64,000 bases of DNA, taken from assembly GCA_012837965.1 (NCBI GenBank), contig DUQF01000006.1, positions 20,237 through 84,236 on the forward strand, given 5' to 3'. The position numbers were made by a program, and so were the translations under genes. This DNA comes from Clostridiales bacterium (GTDB taxonomy: Bacteria; Bacillota; Clostridia; Christensenellales; Aristaeellaceae). The notes under the pieces were generated by a model, which saw nothing but the letters and a program-made list of their open reading frames with translations, had not been told where the DNA came from and made no database searches. This document shows, piece by piece, positions 15,668 through 24,192 of this stretch (position 1 is the first letter of the stretch; every line of letters begins with the position of its first letter).

Positions 15668-16487
15668 TGCTAATCACCTCCGATGCGGTCTGTGTCATTA
15701 GTCGCTTTTTTCGGCGGATGGCAGCATACTTATCCTTGTGTTTCTGCGCTGCTTCATCATCTGGAAAGGCACTGTGGCCGTTTAGATGGTTCAGCAGGAT
15801 GTTCCGGTCGGCTTTCAAATCAGCGCCGCCATAGCCCATTCGTATCAGCCATGCGCGGGCAAAGTACTTCTCGTTTCCGGGTTCCTGCTTTTCCGGATGA
15901 ATTCGCGTAGCTTCCATCGCGGTACGGAGAATCTTTTCGGCCAGCCGGATAAAGACTGTGTTTTTCACAGGGTCTTCGTCACAGCAAGGAAAGCTTAGGG
16001 TAAACTTACCGTCACGGTAGTCAAAACCGTCCAGACCGGCATTGGCTCTGGAATCGAATAGGATGCACGAGAACTCCTGCACGGTCTTTGGTGGGTACTC
16101 CTTCAGAGCTTCCACCAGCGACTCCGGAATGTAAGGCAGTTCAAAGTTCGTCATCCTTCGAAGCAGGTACTGCTTGCTAAAAAGCATGTACGTCAAGTTC
16201 TTCAGCTGATCAACCGTTAAGTCCAGTCCGCCAATCGAAACGTCCAGACGGCTTATTTCATCCTCCGCTGCGGGCTCAGGTTCCTCCGTGATGTAGTTGT
16301 TACGAAGAAGAAAATCGTGCAGCGCTCCGAAATCCTCGCCGTGAATGTTTCCGTCCCGATCGACAATGTAGTCGCCAATCTGGTAACCGCAGCTGGGCAT
16401 GCCCATGTACTTTGCGGCAGTACCGAGCTCCTCCGCGATGGCTTTTGCCAGCGCTTTCCTGTCCGGGGTGTTTGTTTGAATCGTCAT
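15660..16487 (-). CDS. Phage protein sharing the amidoligase C-terminal domain
   Basis: 275 residues from ATG 16487, with AAGGAGG upstream. The N-terminal half (KALAKAIAEELGTAAKYMGM, then GYQIGDYIVDRDG) and middle have no motif I can name. Similar proteins are sometimes labelled virulence-related in Clostridia phages. Residues about 215-250 (RAWLIRMGYGGADLKADRN, then ILLNHLNGHSAF) align well with the amidoligase C-terminus (RCWLLRLEMNGDEFKTARKH, then LLKHLPGNAAW). The shared module suggests a common partner. Confidence 0.75.
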   Translation of the reverse strand: MTIQTNTPDRKALAKAIAEELGTAAKYMGMPSCGYQIGDYIVDRDGNIHGEDFGALHDFLLRNNYITEEPEPAAEDEISRLDVSIGGLDLTVDQLKNLTYMLFSKQYLLRRMTNFELPYIPESLVEALKEYPPKTVQEFSCILFDSRANAGLDGFDYRDGKFTLSFPCCDEDPVKNTVFIRLAEKILRTAMEATRIHPEKQEPGNEKYFARAWLIRMGYGGADLKADRNILLNHLNGHSAFPDDEAAQKHKDKYAAIRRKKRLMTQTASEVISND

Positions 16488-16569
16488 CAGACGTACCTCC
16501 TTCAAATTTGGTACGACATTACTCACTCTGAACAAGAGGAAAGTCAAGCATAATGAATGATTTCATGTG

Positions 16570-17352
16570 TCAGACAAGCCCCCATTCGGCAAACTTTTCA
16601 AATCCGCCGCAAGCATTGATGAAATCCCGGGCAATCCCCACAATTTTATGGTAAGGGAGGCCATCTACGACCTCATCGCCAATAGCGCAGGACAGCTCTA
16701 CCGGATTGCCTTCGTTTTGCGCCTTCAGCCAGGCATAGATATTGAGGGATACATCTGCTTTCGATAAGTCTTTGCCATGAAGGCCGCCGCCGGTAACGGA
16801 ATCTGCCATGTCGCTGCCAAGCTTTCGGTTGACTGCTCCGGTGTCCACATCCGTGCCGCCAGTCCAATCGCCCAGAGGATTGACATCTGAACCAGGATAC
16901 AGTTCCAACAGCTCTCTTGAATCCGCATTGCTTTGGCAGATGATTAACCTGTCACCGTCCAGGATGTACTTTCCGTCAAAAGGATACTTGGCATAAATTT
17001 TTCGGGCAATTTGGGACAGCTTCTTCTGTTCTTCCGTTAATGGGACACCTTTGAAGATGCCGTTGTCTCCGCAGCGAATCCTGTCTTTTTGGTTTTCCGC
17101 AAGGCGCGAATCCTGCTTCTGCTGCAGAAAACTCAGCGAAACAGGTCCCGCTATTCGGCGTACAATTTCCCGCACATCACATTCCGGCAGCTCTGCTGAT
17201 GTTTCCACGATGATGTGACAGGAACCGTGTCCAACCAGAATCTCAACGGCGATTTTCGGATTGTCCTCCATAGAATATGCAAGATCGACCAGCGCACCGG
17301 CGATCCGGTCGGCAATCTTGTCCGGGTGCGCGGGGTTTACTTTCTCGTACAT
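16570..17352 (-). CDS. S-adenosylmethionine synthetase-like protein, short phage form
   Basis: 260 residues from ATG 17352 (AAAGAGG upstream), against about 390 for cellular MetK. Retained MetK motifs are HPDKIADRI (about 9-17), CGDNGIFKG (about 90-98), KYILDGDRLIICQS (about 122-135) and GGTDVDTGAVNRKLGSDMAD with GGGLHGKDLSKADVSLNIYA (about 163-205). The enzyme would make SAM from methionine and ATP. In this element it could feed the three DNA methyltransferases. It stands alone between early genes. Confidence 0.85.
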   Translation of the reverse strand: MYEKVNPAHPDKIADRIAGALVDLAYSMEDNPKIAVEILVGHGSCHIIVETSAELPECDVREIVRRIAGPVSLSFLQQKQDSRLAENQKDRIRCGDNGIFKGVPLTEEQKKLSQIARKIYAKYPFDGKYILDGDRLIICQSNADSRELLELYPGSDVNPLGDWTGGTDVDTGAVNRKLGSDMADSVTGGGLHGKDLSKADVSLNIYAWLKAQNEGNPVELSCAIGDEVVDGLPYHKIVGIARDFINACGGFEKFAEWGLV

Positions 17353-17437
17353 GATGAATACCTCTTTCAAATGAAAAAGCCCCCGCGGTTTTCCGTGAAG
17401 GCTTCGCTCAGTATCCTACTTTGCTGACTTTACTATA

Positions 17438-17917
17438 TCACATAATGTTATCCGGCATCTCGGGACAAAGCAGGACATTTCCGGCATTTTTGAAAATATT
17501 GATGGGATTTACAGGAAGCTGCATATGTTCCAATGCGTTATCATACCAGCGCTTAGCTGTTTTTGCATCCACATGAAGCTCCAATCCAATGGCGTCCCAT
17601 GTGTATCCATGTAAGTGCCGATAACGCAGTACCAGCTGTTCATCCGCGTCTTCCACCCCATTAATCGTGTCTCGGATTTGTTCCTTCAAGTCTACGAACA
17701 GGTCGATTTCCTGATTAATCTTATTCTCCAGCAGGATAATTTTCTCTACGTTTTTGACGAACGGAGCTTCCTTTGGACCGGAAGCCCTGATTCGTTCCTC
17801 CCACCCTGGCGAAGACACAGAACATGCCATCGCTCTCAGGTCGGAGAGCTCTTTCAAATCGCTGTTGATTTTCTGGTCCAAGCGGTGTGCCTGACTGAGA
17901 TATTCTTCCGCGTTCAT
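17438..17917 (-). CDS. DUF1492/sigma-like phage regulator
   Basis: 159 residues. The N-terminal half is a coiled coil (YLSQAHRLDQKINSDLKELS... and VEKIILLENKINQEIDLFVD). The C-terminal part has a sigma-4-like helix-turn-helix: EQLVLRYRHLHGYTWDAIGLEL followed by DAKTAKRWYDNALE. This layout is that of DUF1492/ArpU-like proteins that control late gene expression in Firmicutes phages. It ends just before the early operon turns to MetK-like gene. Its start touches the stop of the upstream gene. Confidence 0.8.
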   Translation of the reverse strand: MNAEEYLSQAHRLDQKINSDLKELSDLRAMACSVSSPGWEERIRASGPKEAPFVKNVEKIILLENKINQEIDLFVDLKEQIRDTINGVEDADEQLVLRYRHLHGYTWDAIGLELHVDAKTAKRWYDNALEHMQLPVNPINIFKNAGNVLLCPEMPDNIM

Positions 17918-18132
17918 TACGCAACCTCCTTTCGTAATCTATCGATGAGATAGTCCGGATCAATCTCCGTTAACTGTGCGTACCAAGCGGAGTGGAAGAA
18001 ACTTTCAACTTCCCTGACTGTGGTCATAGCGATTGTGCAGCCCGGGCGTTGCTTCAGCCTGCAAAGAGCTTTCCGATAGTCCTTCACGGCCTGTTCGATA
18101 ATGGCATTCGCCAATGCCTGATATCCGGTCAT
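17917..18132 (-). CDS. Small phage protein upstream of the regulator
   Basis: 71 residues from ATG 18132: MTGYQALANAIIEQAVKDYR, then KALCRLKQRPGCTIAMTTVR. It is helical; similar short proteins sit between SNF2 helicase and DUF1492 genes in Clostridia phages. It overlaps both neighbours by 1-4 bases, so it is translationally coupled. Function unknown. Confidence 0.75.
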   Translation of the reverse strand: MTGYQALANAIIEQAVKDYRKALCRLKQRPGCTIAMTTVREVESFFHSAWYAQLTEIDPDYLIDRLRKEVA

Positions 18133-19497
18133 AGGTTCACCTCCGCCTTTACCGCTGAAATCAGCGCTTCCTGAATCCGATTCTTTTCCTTCAATGCTTT
18201 CAGTACTCTGGAATCGATGGTGCCTTTCGTAACAATGTGAATGATTACAACAGTATTGGCTTTCTGTCCCTGCCGATAAAGACGGGCGTTCATCTGCTGG
18301 TACAGCTCCAGAGACCAGGTGGGTGAAAACCAACAGATGGTATTGCCGCCATCCTGTAGGTTTAGCCCGTGTCCCGTGGATGCAGGGTGCGCCAGTCCCA
18401 CCTGTATCTGACCAGCGTTCCATCGTTTTATGGACGCTTCTGAATCCAACCGTTCAAAAGGAACTCCTATCTCCGTAAGCCTTCGGACAATACGTTCGTA
18501 ATCGTGACGGAACCAATATCCTACCAGCAGCGGCTTTCCATTCATGCCTTCGATAATGTCTTCCAAGGCATCCAGCTTTCGGTCGTGAATCTGCATGGTG
18601 TTTCCCTCATCCGTATAAATCGCTCCGTTTGACATTTGCAGAAGCTTTCCTGTCAGTACAGCAGCGTTGGCCGCAGTCACCTCGCCTTCAGGGAGAGCCA
18701 GCACCAATTCCTGTTTCATGACGTTATACTGCTTCACTTCGTCCGGAGACATTTCCACCTCATAGGTTGTGGAGATTAGCTCCGGCATCTTCAAATGCCC
18801 GCAGGCCTTCATGCTGATGGTAATGTCTCCAATCCGGCGAAATATTTCTTCTTCCGCACCAGGCAGAGGCTTATAGCTATACACAATGGGGCCATTCATC
18901 CGATCGGGTTTGAAGAAGGTATTCCGGTATTGCCCGATGAAGCGTCCCAGCCGCTGACCCATATCCAACAGACGAAACTCGGCAAACAGATCCATAAGAC
19001 CGTTACTGGAAGGCGTGCCTGTCAAGCCCACCACACGCTTTACAAGAGGACGAACCTTCATCAATGCTTTAAAACGCTTTGCCTGCCAGCTTTTGAAGGA
19101 TGACAGTTCGTCGATGACCAGCATGTCATAATCAAAGGGCACCCCGCTTGCTTCAATCAACCACTGTATGTTTTCTCGGTTGATCAGGTGTATGTCGGCC
19201 TGTTTTCTAAGTGCGGATATGCGTTCCTGTTTTGTGCCTATGATCACGGAATAGGTTAAGCTGCTCAAGTGATCCCACTTTCGAATCTCGGCAGGCCAGG
19301 TGCTCTTTGCTACCCGTAAAGGAGCGATAATCAATACTTTCTGCACCTCAAACTCCTGATACATCAACTGTTCAATTGCCGTTAGTGTAATGACGGTTTT
19401 GTCAACCCAAGCCCATATCCAGCAGCAGTGCCGCTTGTTCATGGCTCAGAATGTGCTTGACTGCAAATTGCTGATAGTCATGAGGTACGAACTTCAT
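18129..19497 (-). pseudogene. SNF2-family helicase, frameshifted within Walker A
   Basis: The natural start is ATG 19497 (overlapping the VRR-NUC stop as ATGA). Translation gives MKFVPHDYQQFAVKHIL, then AALLLDMGLG and a TGA. Removing four bases (TGAC on the minus strand, 19401-19404) restores GLGKTVITLTAIEQL and the whole downstream frame. The rest is intact: DELSSFKSWQAKRFKAL (DExx box), VGLTGTPSSNGLMDLF, and C-terminal motifs QVGLAHPASTGHGLNLQ and QMNARLYRQGQKANTV. So the ATPase is broken at its nucleotide-binding loop, unless the four bases are a sequencing error. An internal start at 19442 would give an ATPase without Walker A. Confidence 0.85.
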
Positions 19498-19781
19498 TGG
19501 GCATCACCTCCTATCTCATCTAACAGTAAATGAATCATCAAAGGATCATCCAGCACAAACACTCGAAAGCCAAGCCGTCGCAAAAGCTTGTGTCGCGAAA
19601 CCTGCAATGGTCTTGGATTTTGGCCAGGTTTCTTCACTTCCATAAACCCGACCTTCCCATCAGGCAATAAGACTAGGCGGTCTGGCATACCATCAAACGC
19701 AGGGCACATTAGTTTGAGACAAATGCCGCCCCGTTCTTTCACGGCCTTTACCAGTTTCTGTTCAATAAATTGTTCTCTCAT
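19494..19781 (-). CDS. VRR-NUC domain nuclease
   Basis: 95 residues from ATG 19781. The VRR-NUC active site is visible: FDGMPDRLVLLPDGKVGFMEVKKPG, with D about residue 33 and E-x-K (EVK) about 49-51, then LQVSRHKLLRRLGFRVFVLDD. It is a PD-(D/E)XK nuclease usually found between primase and SNF2 genes in this phage type, presumably acting on replication or recombination intermediates. It is coupled by overlap to the SNF2 gene. Confidence 0.9.
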   Translation of the reverse strand: MREQFIEQKLVKAVKERGGICLKLMCPAFDGMPDRLVLLPDGKVGFMEVKKPGQNPRPLQVSRHKLLRRLGFRVFVLDDPLMIHLLLDEIGGDAQ

Positions 19782-19950
19782 AATCTCGCCTTTCCGGTAG
19801 GAAGTGACAGTCATGGCGGTCTCTTCTTAAAACCCCCATATAAGAGTTTTAAAGATTTTTTCTATACGGACTTTTTTAGATATGACTGCCATGACCGTCA
19901 CTATTCGCGTGTTAAAGTTGAATAATTTTCTGGATTGAGCGAAATGACTT

Positions 19951-22215
19951 TCATTCAAAGAAGTCGCTCTTTAGTTTCAAGCCAAGAACAAACCTGCCGC
20001 TGTTTTTCTTTCTGCGTTCATAACCAGCGTTTTCCATTTCTTTGTAGAAGTCGGTAGTGCTTCTGGCATACTCGCCATTACGCTGACAAAAAAGACGGTA
20101 CTCTTGATACAATTCGCCGGACTTTTGTTCAAATTCCGAACCCACCATGCAGCATTCCTCAATGAAATGCTTCAGCCAGTCGTTCCCCTCACGGTAGGAT
20201 TCAATAGCATCCTGCACGCATTTGGGTGGCCGCAATTTGAATCCTGTGTCAATGGCTTTCTTCGCGCCTTCGATCACCCAGGTCATGATGTAGGAGCTGG
20301 CGTTCTCTACCAAGTAATCGGTATAGTTCTTTATGTCGCTTTTACCCTGAATCTTTGCACCAAACGGAATCACGATCAATCGCCGCCATGTGCCATCATC
20401 GCTGGCGCCGACCTTTGGAAGATGATTGGTGTATAAGACCATCGTATGCGTGGGAACATACTTAAAGGGATCTTTGTATTTCTTTTCGGCTTCAATCTCA
20501 TCAGTAGAACACAGCTGTTTGACCATACTGGTGTTCAGCCGCATGCCTTCTTCCAATTCAGCCGCAATAATCAGTCGCTTGCCCTTGAGTTCTGCCATTT
20601 CAGGTTTCACGTTTCGTTTACAGCCCACTGTAAGCGCATCAGCACTCATCATGCCGCTGTAGTTGCCCAATACACGAGCCAACGTGTTCCAGAAGGTGGA
20701 TTTACCGTTTGCACCATCTCCATAAGAAATAATAAGAGCCTCCGAGAACACTTTCCCGACTACCGCCATGCCTACAATTGTCTGTACATAGTCGATTAGT
20801 TCAGGATCATTGCAGAACACACGATGCACGGTGTCCAACCACAAGTCTTTTCCCGCTTTGCCTGGTGATGCGTTGGTACACTTGGTCAAGTAATCTAACG
20901 AATCATGCTCCTGCGCTCCCGCAAGCCCTTTTCGTAAATCGTAGGTGGCTTCCGGTGTGTTAAGCAGATAAGGATTCATATCCAACTGGTTAATATCCAT
21001 CAGTACCAGCGGTTTGGCCTGATTTAAACTGGACATAACATACTTGAAATCACGGTGCTTCATAACAAATGCGTAGTATTGCTGCGCGTCTATGTAGTCC
21101 ATAAGTCGTTTCAACTGATCGTCTCCAGACACGGCTTTTGACAGCGTTCTGCCGCCAGCAGCGATCTCTTCCTGCATAACACCGCTGTCCAGCAACGCTT
21201 GCTTGGCACTAGCCACCTGATCCCTTGCATCCTGCAGTTGCAGATCAAGAAACTCCATCATGGCACCAATGGCCATTTGTTTAGACTCCTGCCAGTAAAT
21301 TCCGTTGTATCGGATTAAATCAGTGCTATCTGTAAACCGAAGCTCGTTTCCATATTCCCGGGCCAGCACTTTGGCTTCGCCAATATCGGAGTAATCGTCG
21401 GGTTTCAGGCTCCGAAACTCCTGTGCGTTGTACTGATCCGGCGAAACATATCCTTCCTGTCTGCTGACTTTCTCATACCAGCGGAGAGCACTGGCCCAGA
21501 TGGCAGCGAGTTCCTCACTATCTAACGGAGGTTCACATTTAGCTGATTCATCCTTAAAAATCTGCCGGGCTTTTTCGGTGTTTCCGTATCGCACAACGAC
21601 ACGCCCAGCGAAACGGGACATGGTCTTGTTTCGAGTACCTGCAATGATTACATGGCCAATCCGAGCCGGTTCCTTTTTCCCAACGGGCTCAACTGTCTCC
21701 ACATCGCTTTCAATAGTGAGCCAGCCCTCATGCCAGATGGTCTCGCCCACATCCGCGCCGAAGATAAACCGCGCTGAATCCAGCGCATTGCCGTCAAAAA
21801 AAGGATACTTACGGAAGATTGCGTTTTTGAGCGCTGCGTAGTAATCCGCATCTTGTGTTGGCTCGATCTCAAAATACACATGAAACTTCGGTCGAGGAGC
21901 CTTACTGTTCTTTGGAAGTAAATGATGTCTGCTAAATGCGATAGCATAGCTGATGTCCGGCATCATTTCGTCCAACTTTTCTGGCGATATCCACTCCGCC
22001 GGATTTTCCGTGTGATCGTTATCACAGTCCATAACCACGACATTTGACTGACGAAAATTTCCCGTGCTGCGGTAGTCGTTATAGTACTCCGCACACACAT
22101 GATCCATCTTGACGGCTTCTTGCAGCTCCTCAGCGCTTCCAACTTCCGTCCGGTTGGGATAAAAACAGTTTTTTTCGTCCCCAACAATGTTTGCTGTCTG
22201 CAAAATCAACTTCAT
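19951..22215 (-). CDS. Primase/helicase, D5-type (P4-like) replication protein
   Basis: 754 residues from ATG 22215 with GGAGG upstream. The N-terminus (about 1-190) is a primase-polymerase-like domain with VVVMDCDNDH (metal-binding acids) and PRPKFHVYFEIEP. The C-terminal half is a superfamily 3 helicase of the D5/P4 type: ALIISYGDGANGKSTFWNTL (Walker A), RLIIAAELEEGMRLN (Walker B region), THTMVLYTNHLPKVGASDDG (motif C), and a D5-like winged tail. It would open and prime the phage origin. It is the first gene of the leftward early operon and lies next to the 32-bp repeats, which may be its origin or operators. Confidence 0.93.
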   Translation of the reverse strand: MKLILQTANIVGDEKNCFYPNRTEVGSAEELQEAVKMDHVCAEYYNDYRSTGNFRQSNVVVMDCDNDHTENPAEWISPEKLDEMMPDISYAIAFSRHHLLPKNSKAPRPKFHVYFEIEPTQDADYYAALKNAIFRKYPFFDGNALDSARFIFGADVGETIWHEGWLTIESDVETVEPVGKKEPARIGHVIIAGTRNKTMSRFAGRVVVRYGNTEKARQIFKDESAKCEPPLDSEELAAIWASALRWYEKVSRQEGYVSPDQYNAQEFRSLKPDDYSDIGEAKVLAREYGNELRFTDSTDLIRYNGIYWQESKQMAIGAMMEFLDLQLQDARDQVASAKQALLDSGVMQEEIAAGGRTLSKAVSGDDQLKRLMDYIDAQQYYAFVMKHRDFKYVMSSLNQAKPLVLMDINQLDMNPYLLNTPEATYDLRKGLAGAQEHDSLDYLTKCTNASPGKAGKDLWLDTVHRVFCNDPELIDYVQTIVGMAVVGKVFSEALIISYGDGANGKSTFWNTLARVLGNYSGMMSADALTVGCKRNVKPEMAELKGKRLIIAAELEEGMRLNTSMVKQLCSTDEIEAEKKYKDPFKYVPTHTMVLYTNHLPKVGASDDGTWRRLIVIPFGAKIQGKSDIKNYTDYLVENASSYIMTWVIEGAKKAIDTGFKLRPPKCVQDAIESYREGNDWLKHFIEECCMVGSEFEQKSGELYQEYRLFCQRNGEYARSTTDFYKEMENAGYERRKKNSGRFVLGLKLKSDFFE

Positions 22216-22567
22216 TCCGATACCTCCGCCATGCACTTGAACCTATATCCCTGACTCGCCAGTTCCTCCATAGGACTCACCCCTTTCCATTCATCCGAAA
22301 AATACTTCTGCGTTCTTCACTTCCTTACGGACAGTTGAAGGACGCTTTTTCCGGTTTGGGCAAAGGAAATCTTATTTTCTTTTATGTAAAAATCCATGAA
22401 AGAAATATAAGTGCTTACCGGAAAAACAACTAAGTCACTGTCCGATAGAAGGTGAAGGCAACGGAAGGAGGCCTCGAATAATATTCTGAAAACCGGAAAA
22501 ACCCATAAGGAACTGTCCGTAAGGGAGCAGAGGGACATAAAGGCCTTCGGAAAGAGAGGTACTGCTG
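22216..22567. promoter_or_regulatory. Divergent early control region with three 32-bp bipartite repeats
   Basis: No gene. Three copies of one 32-bp unit lie at 22324-22355 (inverted), 22417-22448 and 22492-22523 (direct). Each begins ACCGGAAAAA, has a variable middle of about 11 bases, and ends ACTGTCCG plus TAAG or ATAG. The region separates the leftward primase operon from the rightward DUF2800/polymerase operon, so operators of an early regulator or binding sites of a replication initiator are likely. Confidence 0.7.
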
Positions 22568-22738
22568 ATGCAGGATGCGATGCGTGAAGAAAAGCCCACT
22601 CAAAATGGGCGGACTTCGGATGAAGACCTATTTGAGGTGCTGATAGCCATCAGTGTGGTAGCTAAGCAACTGGCAAAACGAGTAATGATGAAAGGAGACA
22701 ATCATGAGCAAAATGAACAAACTAGCAACGGTACTTGA
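22568..22738 (+). CDS. Small early phage protein
   Basis: 56 residues: MQDAMREEKPTQNGRTSDED then LFEVLIAISVVAKQLAKRVM. It has no classical ribosome site closer than AGAGAGG (about 22550). Short proteins with 'DEDLFEVLxAISVV' precede DUF2800 clusters in many Clostridia phages. The 3' end overlaps the next gene by 35 bases in another frame. Function unknown. Confidence 0.65.
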   Translation: MQDAMREEKPTQNGRTSDEDLFEVLIAISVVAKQLAKRVMMKGDNHEQNEQTSNGT

Positions 22739-23066
22739 TGAAATAGCCGAGGTCGGCAAAACATTAATCACTTGCGGCGAAGATCTGATGAGAGCCGCGG
22801 CCAACATAAGGGAATGCTTTGCAACGGATGAAAGCAGCGCATCTTCATCCGCAAGAATCGTCCAGGAATCCGAACCGATACCTGTGTCGTCTAAGGCATA
22901 CACGAAGGAAGATGTCCGGGCACTTCTAGCAAATCTATCACAGAGTGGATTCCGCAATGAAGCAAAGGCGTTAGTCAGGAAATACAGCAACAGCGGGAGC
23001 TTATCGGATATTCTCCCTGAAAAATACGCAGAACTAGTTGCTGAGGCGGAGGCGCTCCATGGCTGA
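22704..23066 (+). CDS. Early phage protein of unknown function
   Basis: 120 residues with GGAGA upstream of ATG 22704. The first half is a helical region (NKLATVLDEIAEVGKTLIT... MRAAANIRECFA). After a Ser-rich linker, residues 65-115 (YTKEDVRALLANLSQSGFR, then NEAKALVRKYSNSGSLSDIL) resemble the small domain often mislabelled rRNA biogenesis protein in Clostridia phages. It precedes DUF2800 and overlaps its start. Function unknown. Confidence 0.75.
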   Translation: MSKMNKLATVLDEIAEVGKTLITCGEDLMRAAANIRECFATDESSASSSARIVQESEPIPVSSKAYTKEDVRALLANLSQSGFRNEAKALVRKYSNSGSLSDILPEKYAELVAEAEALHG

Positions 23067-24192
23067 TCATGCACTGCTTTCCGCTTCCTCCAGTCATAGA
23101 TGGCTGGCCTGTCCGCCCAGTGCAAAGCTATGCGCCGCGCACCCTGACCGATCAACCCCATATGCACAGCAAGGCACGGACGCGCACGCGCTTGCCGCTT
23201 ATAAGGTGTTGAAAGCACTGGGCACCCAGACACAGGATCCAACGGAAGAACTTGAATACTTCGATTCCGAGATGGACGAATGTACTGATTCCTACCGAGA
23301 TTTTGTAATGGAGCAGCTGGCCGAAGCTATGGGGCACTGTACAGATCCGATCGTTCTAATAGAACAGCGGCTGGATTTCTCACGTTGGGTACCGGAAGGT
23401 TTTGGTACCGGGGATGCCTGTCTCGTATCTGACGATATTCTGCATGTGATTGATATGAAATATGGTGCAGGAGTCACAGTGAGTTCGGAACATAATCCGC
23501 AAACTATGTGCTACGCGCTTGGCCTGTTAGAGCAGTTCGACGGTATCTACGATATCAAAACCGTACGGATGAGCATCTTCCAACCGAGACGAGAAAATGT
23601 ATCCACCTTTGAAATGAGCAAAGTTGACCTGCTGGCATGGGCAAACAGCGTGCTTGCTCCAAGCGCAGAGCTGGCTTTCCATGGCAAGGGCGAGTTCCGA
23701 GCCGGTGATCTTTGCCAGTTCTGCAATGCAAAAGCAGCCTGCCGGAAGCGAGCTGAGCACAATCTGGAAATGGCTCAGTATGACTTTAAGGTTCCATCCG
23801 AACTGACACAAGACGAGGTGGCTGCAATCCTTCCTCTAATTGATGAACTGATTGCCTGGAGCAACGATATTAAGGAGTACGCACTTCAGCAGGCACTCTC
23901 AGGCACCCAATACCGTGGTTTCAAGGTGGTCGCTGGACGGTCGGTGACTAGATACACCGATGACGATGCTGTAGCCGCTGCCGTAAAGGCCGCTGGTGAA
24001 GAACCCTACGAAAAGAAATTGCTGGGCATTACCGCAATGAAAGCACTTCTTGGAAAGAAACAATTTGACGAGATCCTAGGCGAGCTGACATTCAAGCCAC
24101 CGGGAAAGCCAACCTTAGTACCCGAGTCGGACAAGCGTCCGGCTATAAACACAGCAAAAAACGATTTTATGGAGGAAAACGATCATGAGTAA
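23059..24192 (+). CDS. DUF2800 nuclease (Cas4/RecB-like PD-(D/E)XK)
   Basis: 377 residues from ATG 23059 (GGAGG upstream). It opens MADHALLSASSSHRWLACPPSA, the fixed start of DUF2800 proteins. An early histidine and GTDAHALAAYK, the acid in DDILHVIDMKYGAGVTVS (D...D-x-K) and a Cys set (CQFCNAKAACRKRAEHN) give a RecB/Cas4-like nuclease with likely Fe-S cluster (three Cys near residue 220 plus one early). In phages it works with DUF2815 in recombination or replication. It overlaps DUF2815 by eight bases. Confidence 0.9.
   Translation: MADHALLSASSSHRWLACPPSAKLCAAHPDRSTPYAQQGTDAHALAAYKVLKALGTQTQDPTEELEYFDSEMDECTDSYRDFVMEQLAEAMGHCTDPIVLIEQRLDFSRWVPEGFGTGDACLVSDDILHVIDMKYGAGVTVSSEHNPQTMCYALGLLEQFDGIYDIKTVRMSIFQPRRENVSTFEMSKVDLLAWANSVLAPSAELAFHGKGEFRAGDLCQFCNAKAACRKRAEHNLEMAQYDFKVPSELTQDEVAAILPLIDELIAWSNDIKEYALQQALSGTQYRGFKVVAGRSVTRYTDDDAVAAAVKAAGEEPYEKKLLGITAMKALLGKKQFDEILGELTFKPPGKPTLVPESDKRPAINTAKNDFMEENDHE

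Noticed and set aside
22324..22523. CRISPR-like interpretation of the three 32-bp units
   Set aside because: Only three copies, one inverted, with unequal spacing (61 and 43 bp) and a variable middle; this fits binding sites better.
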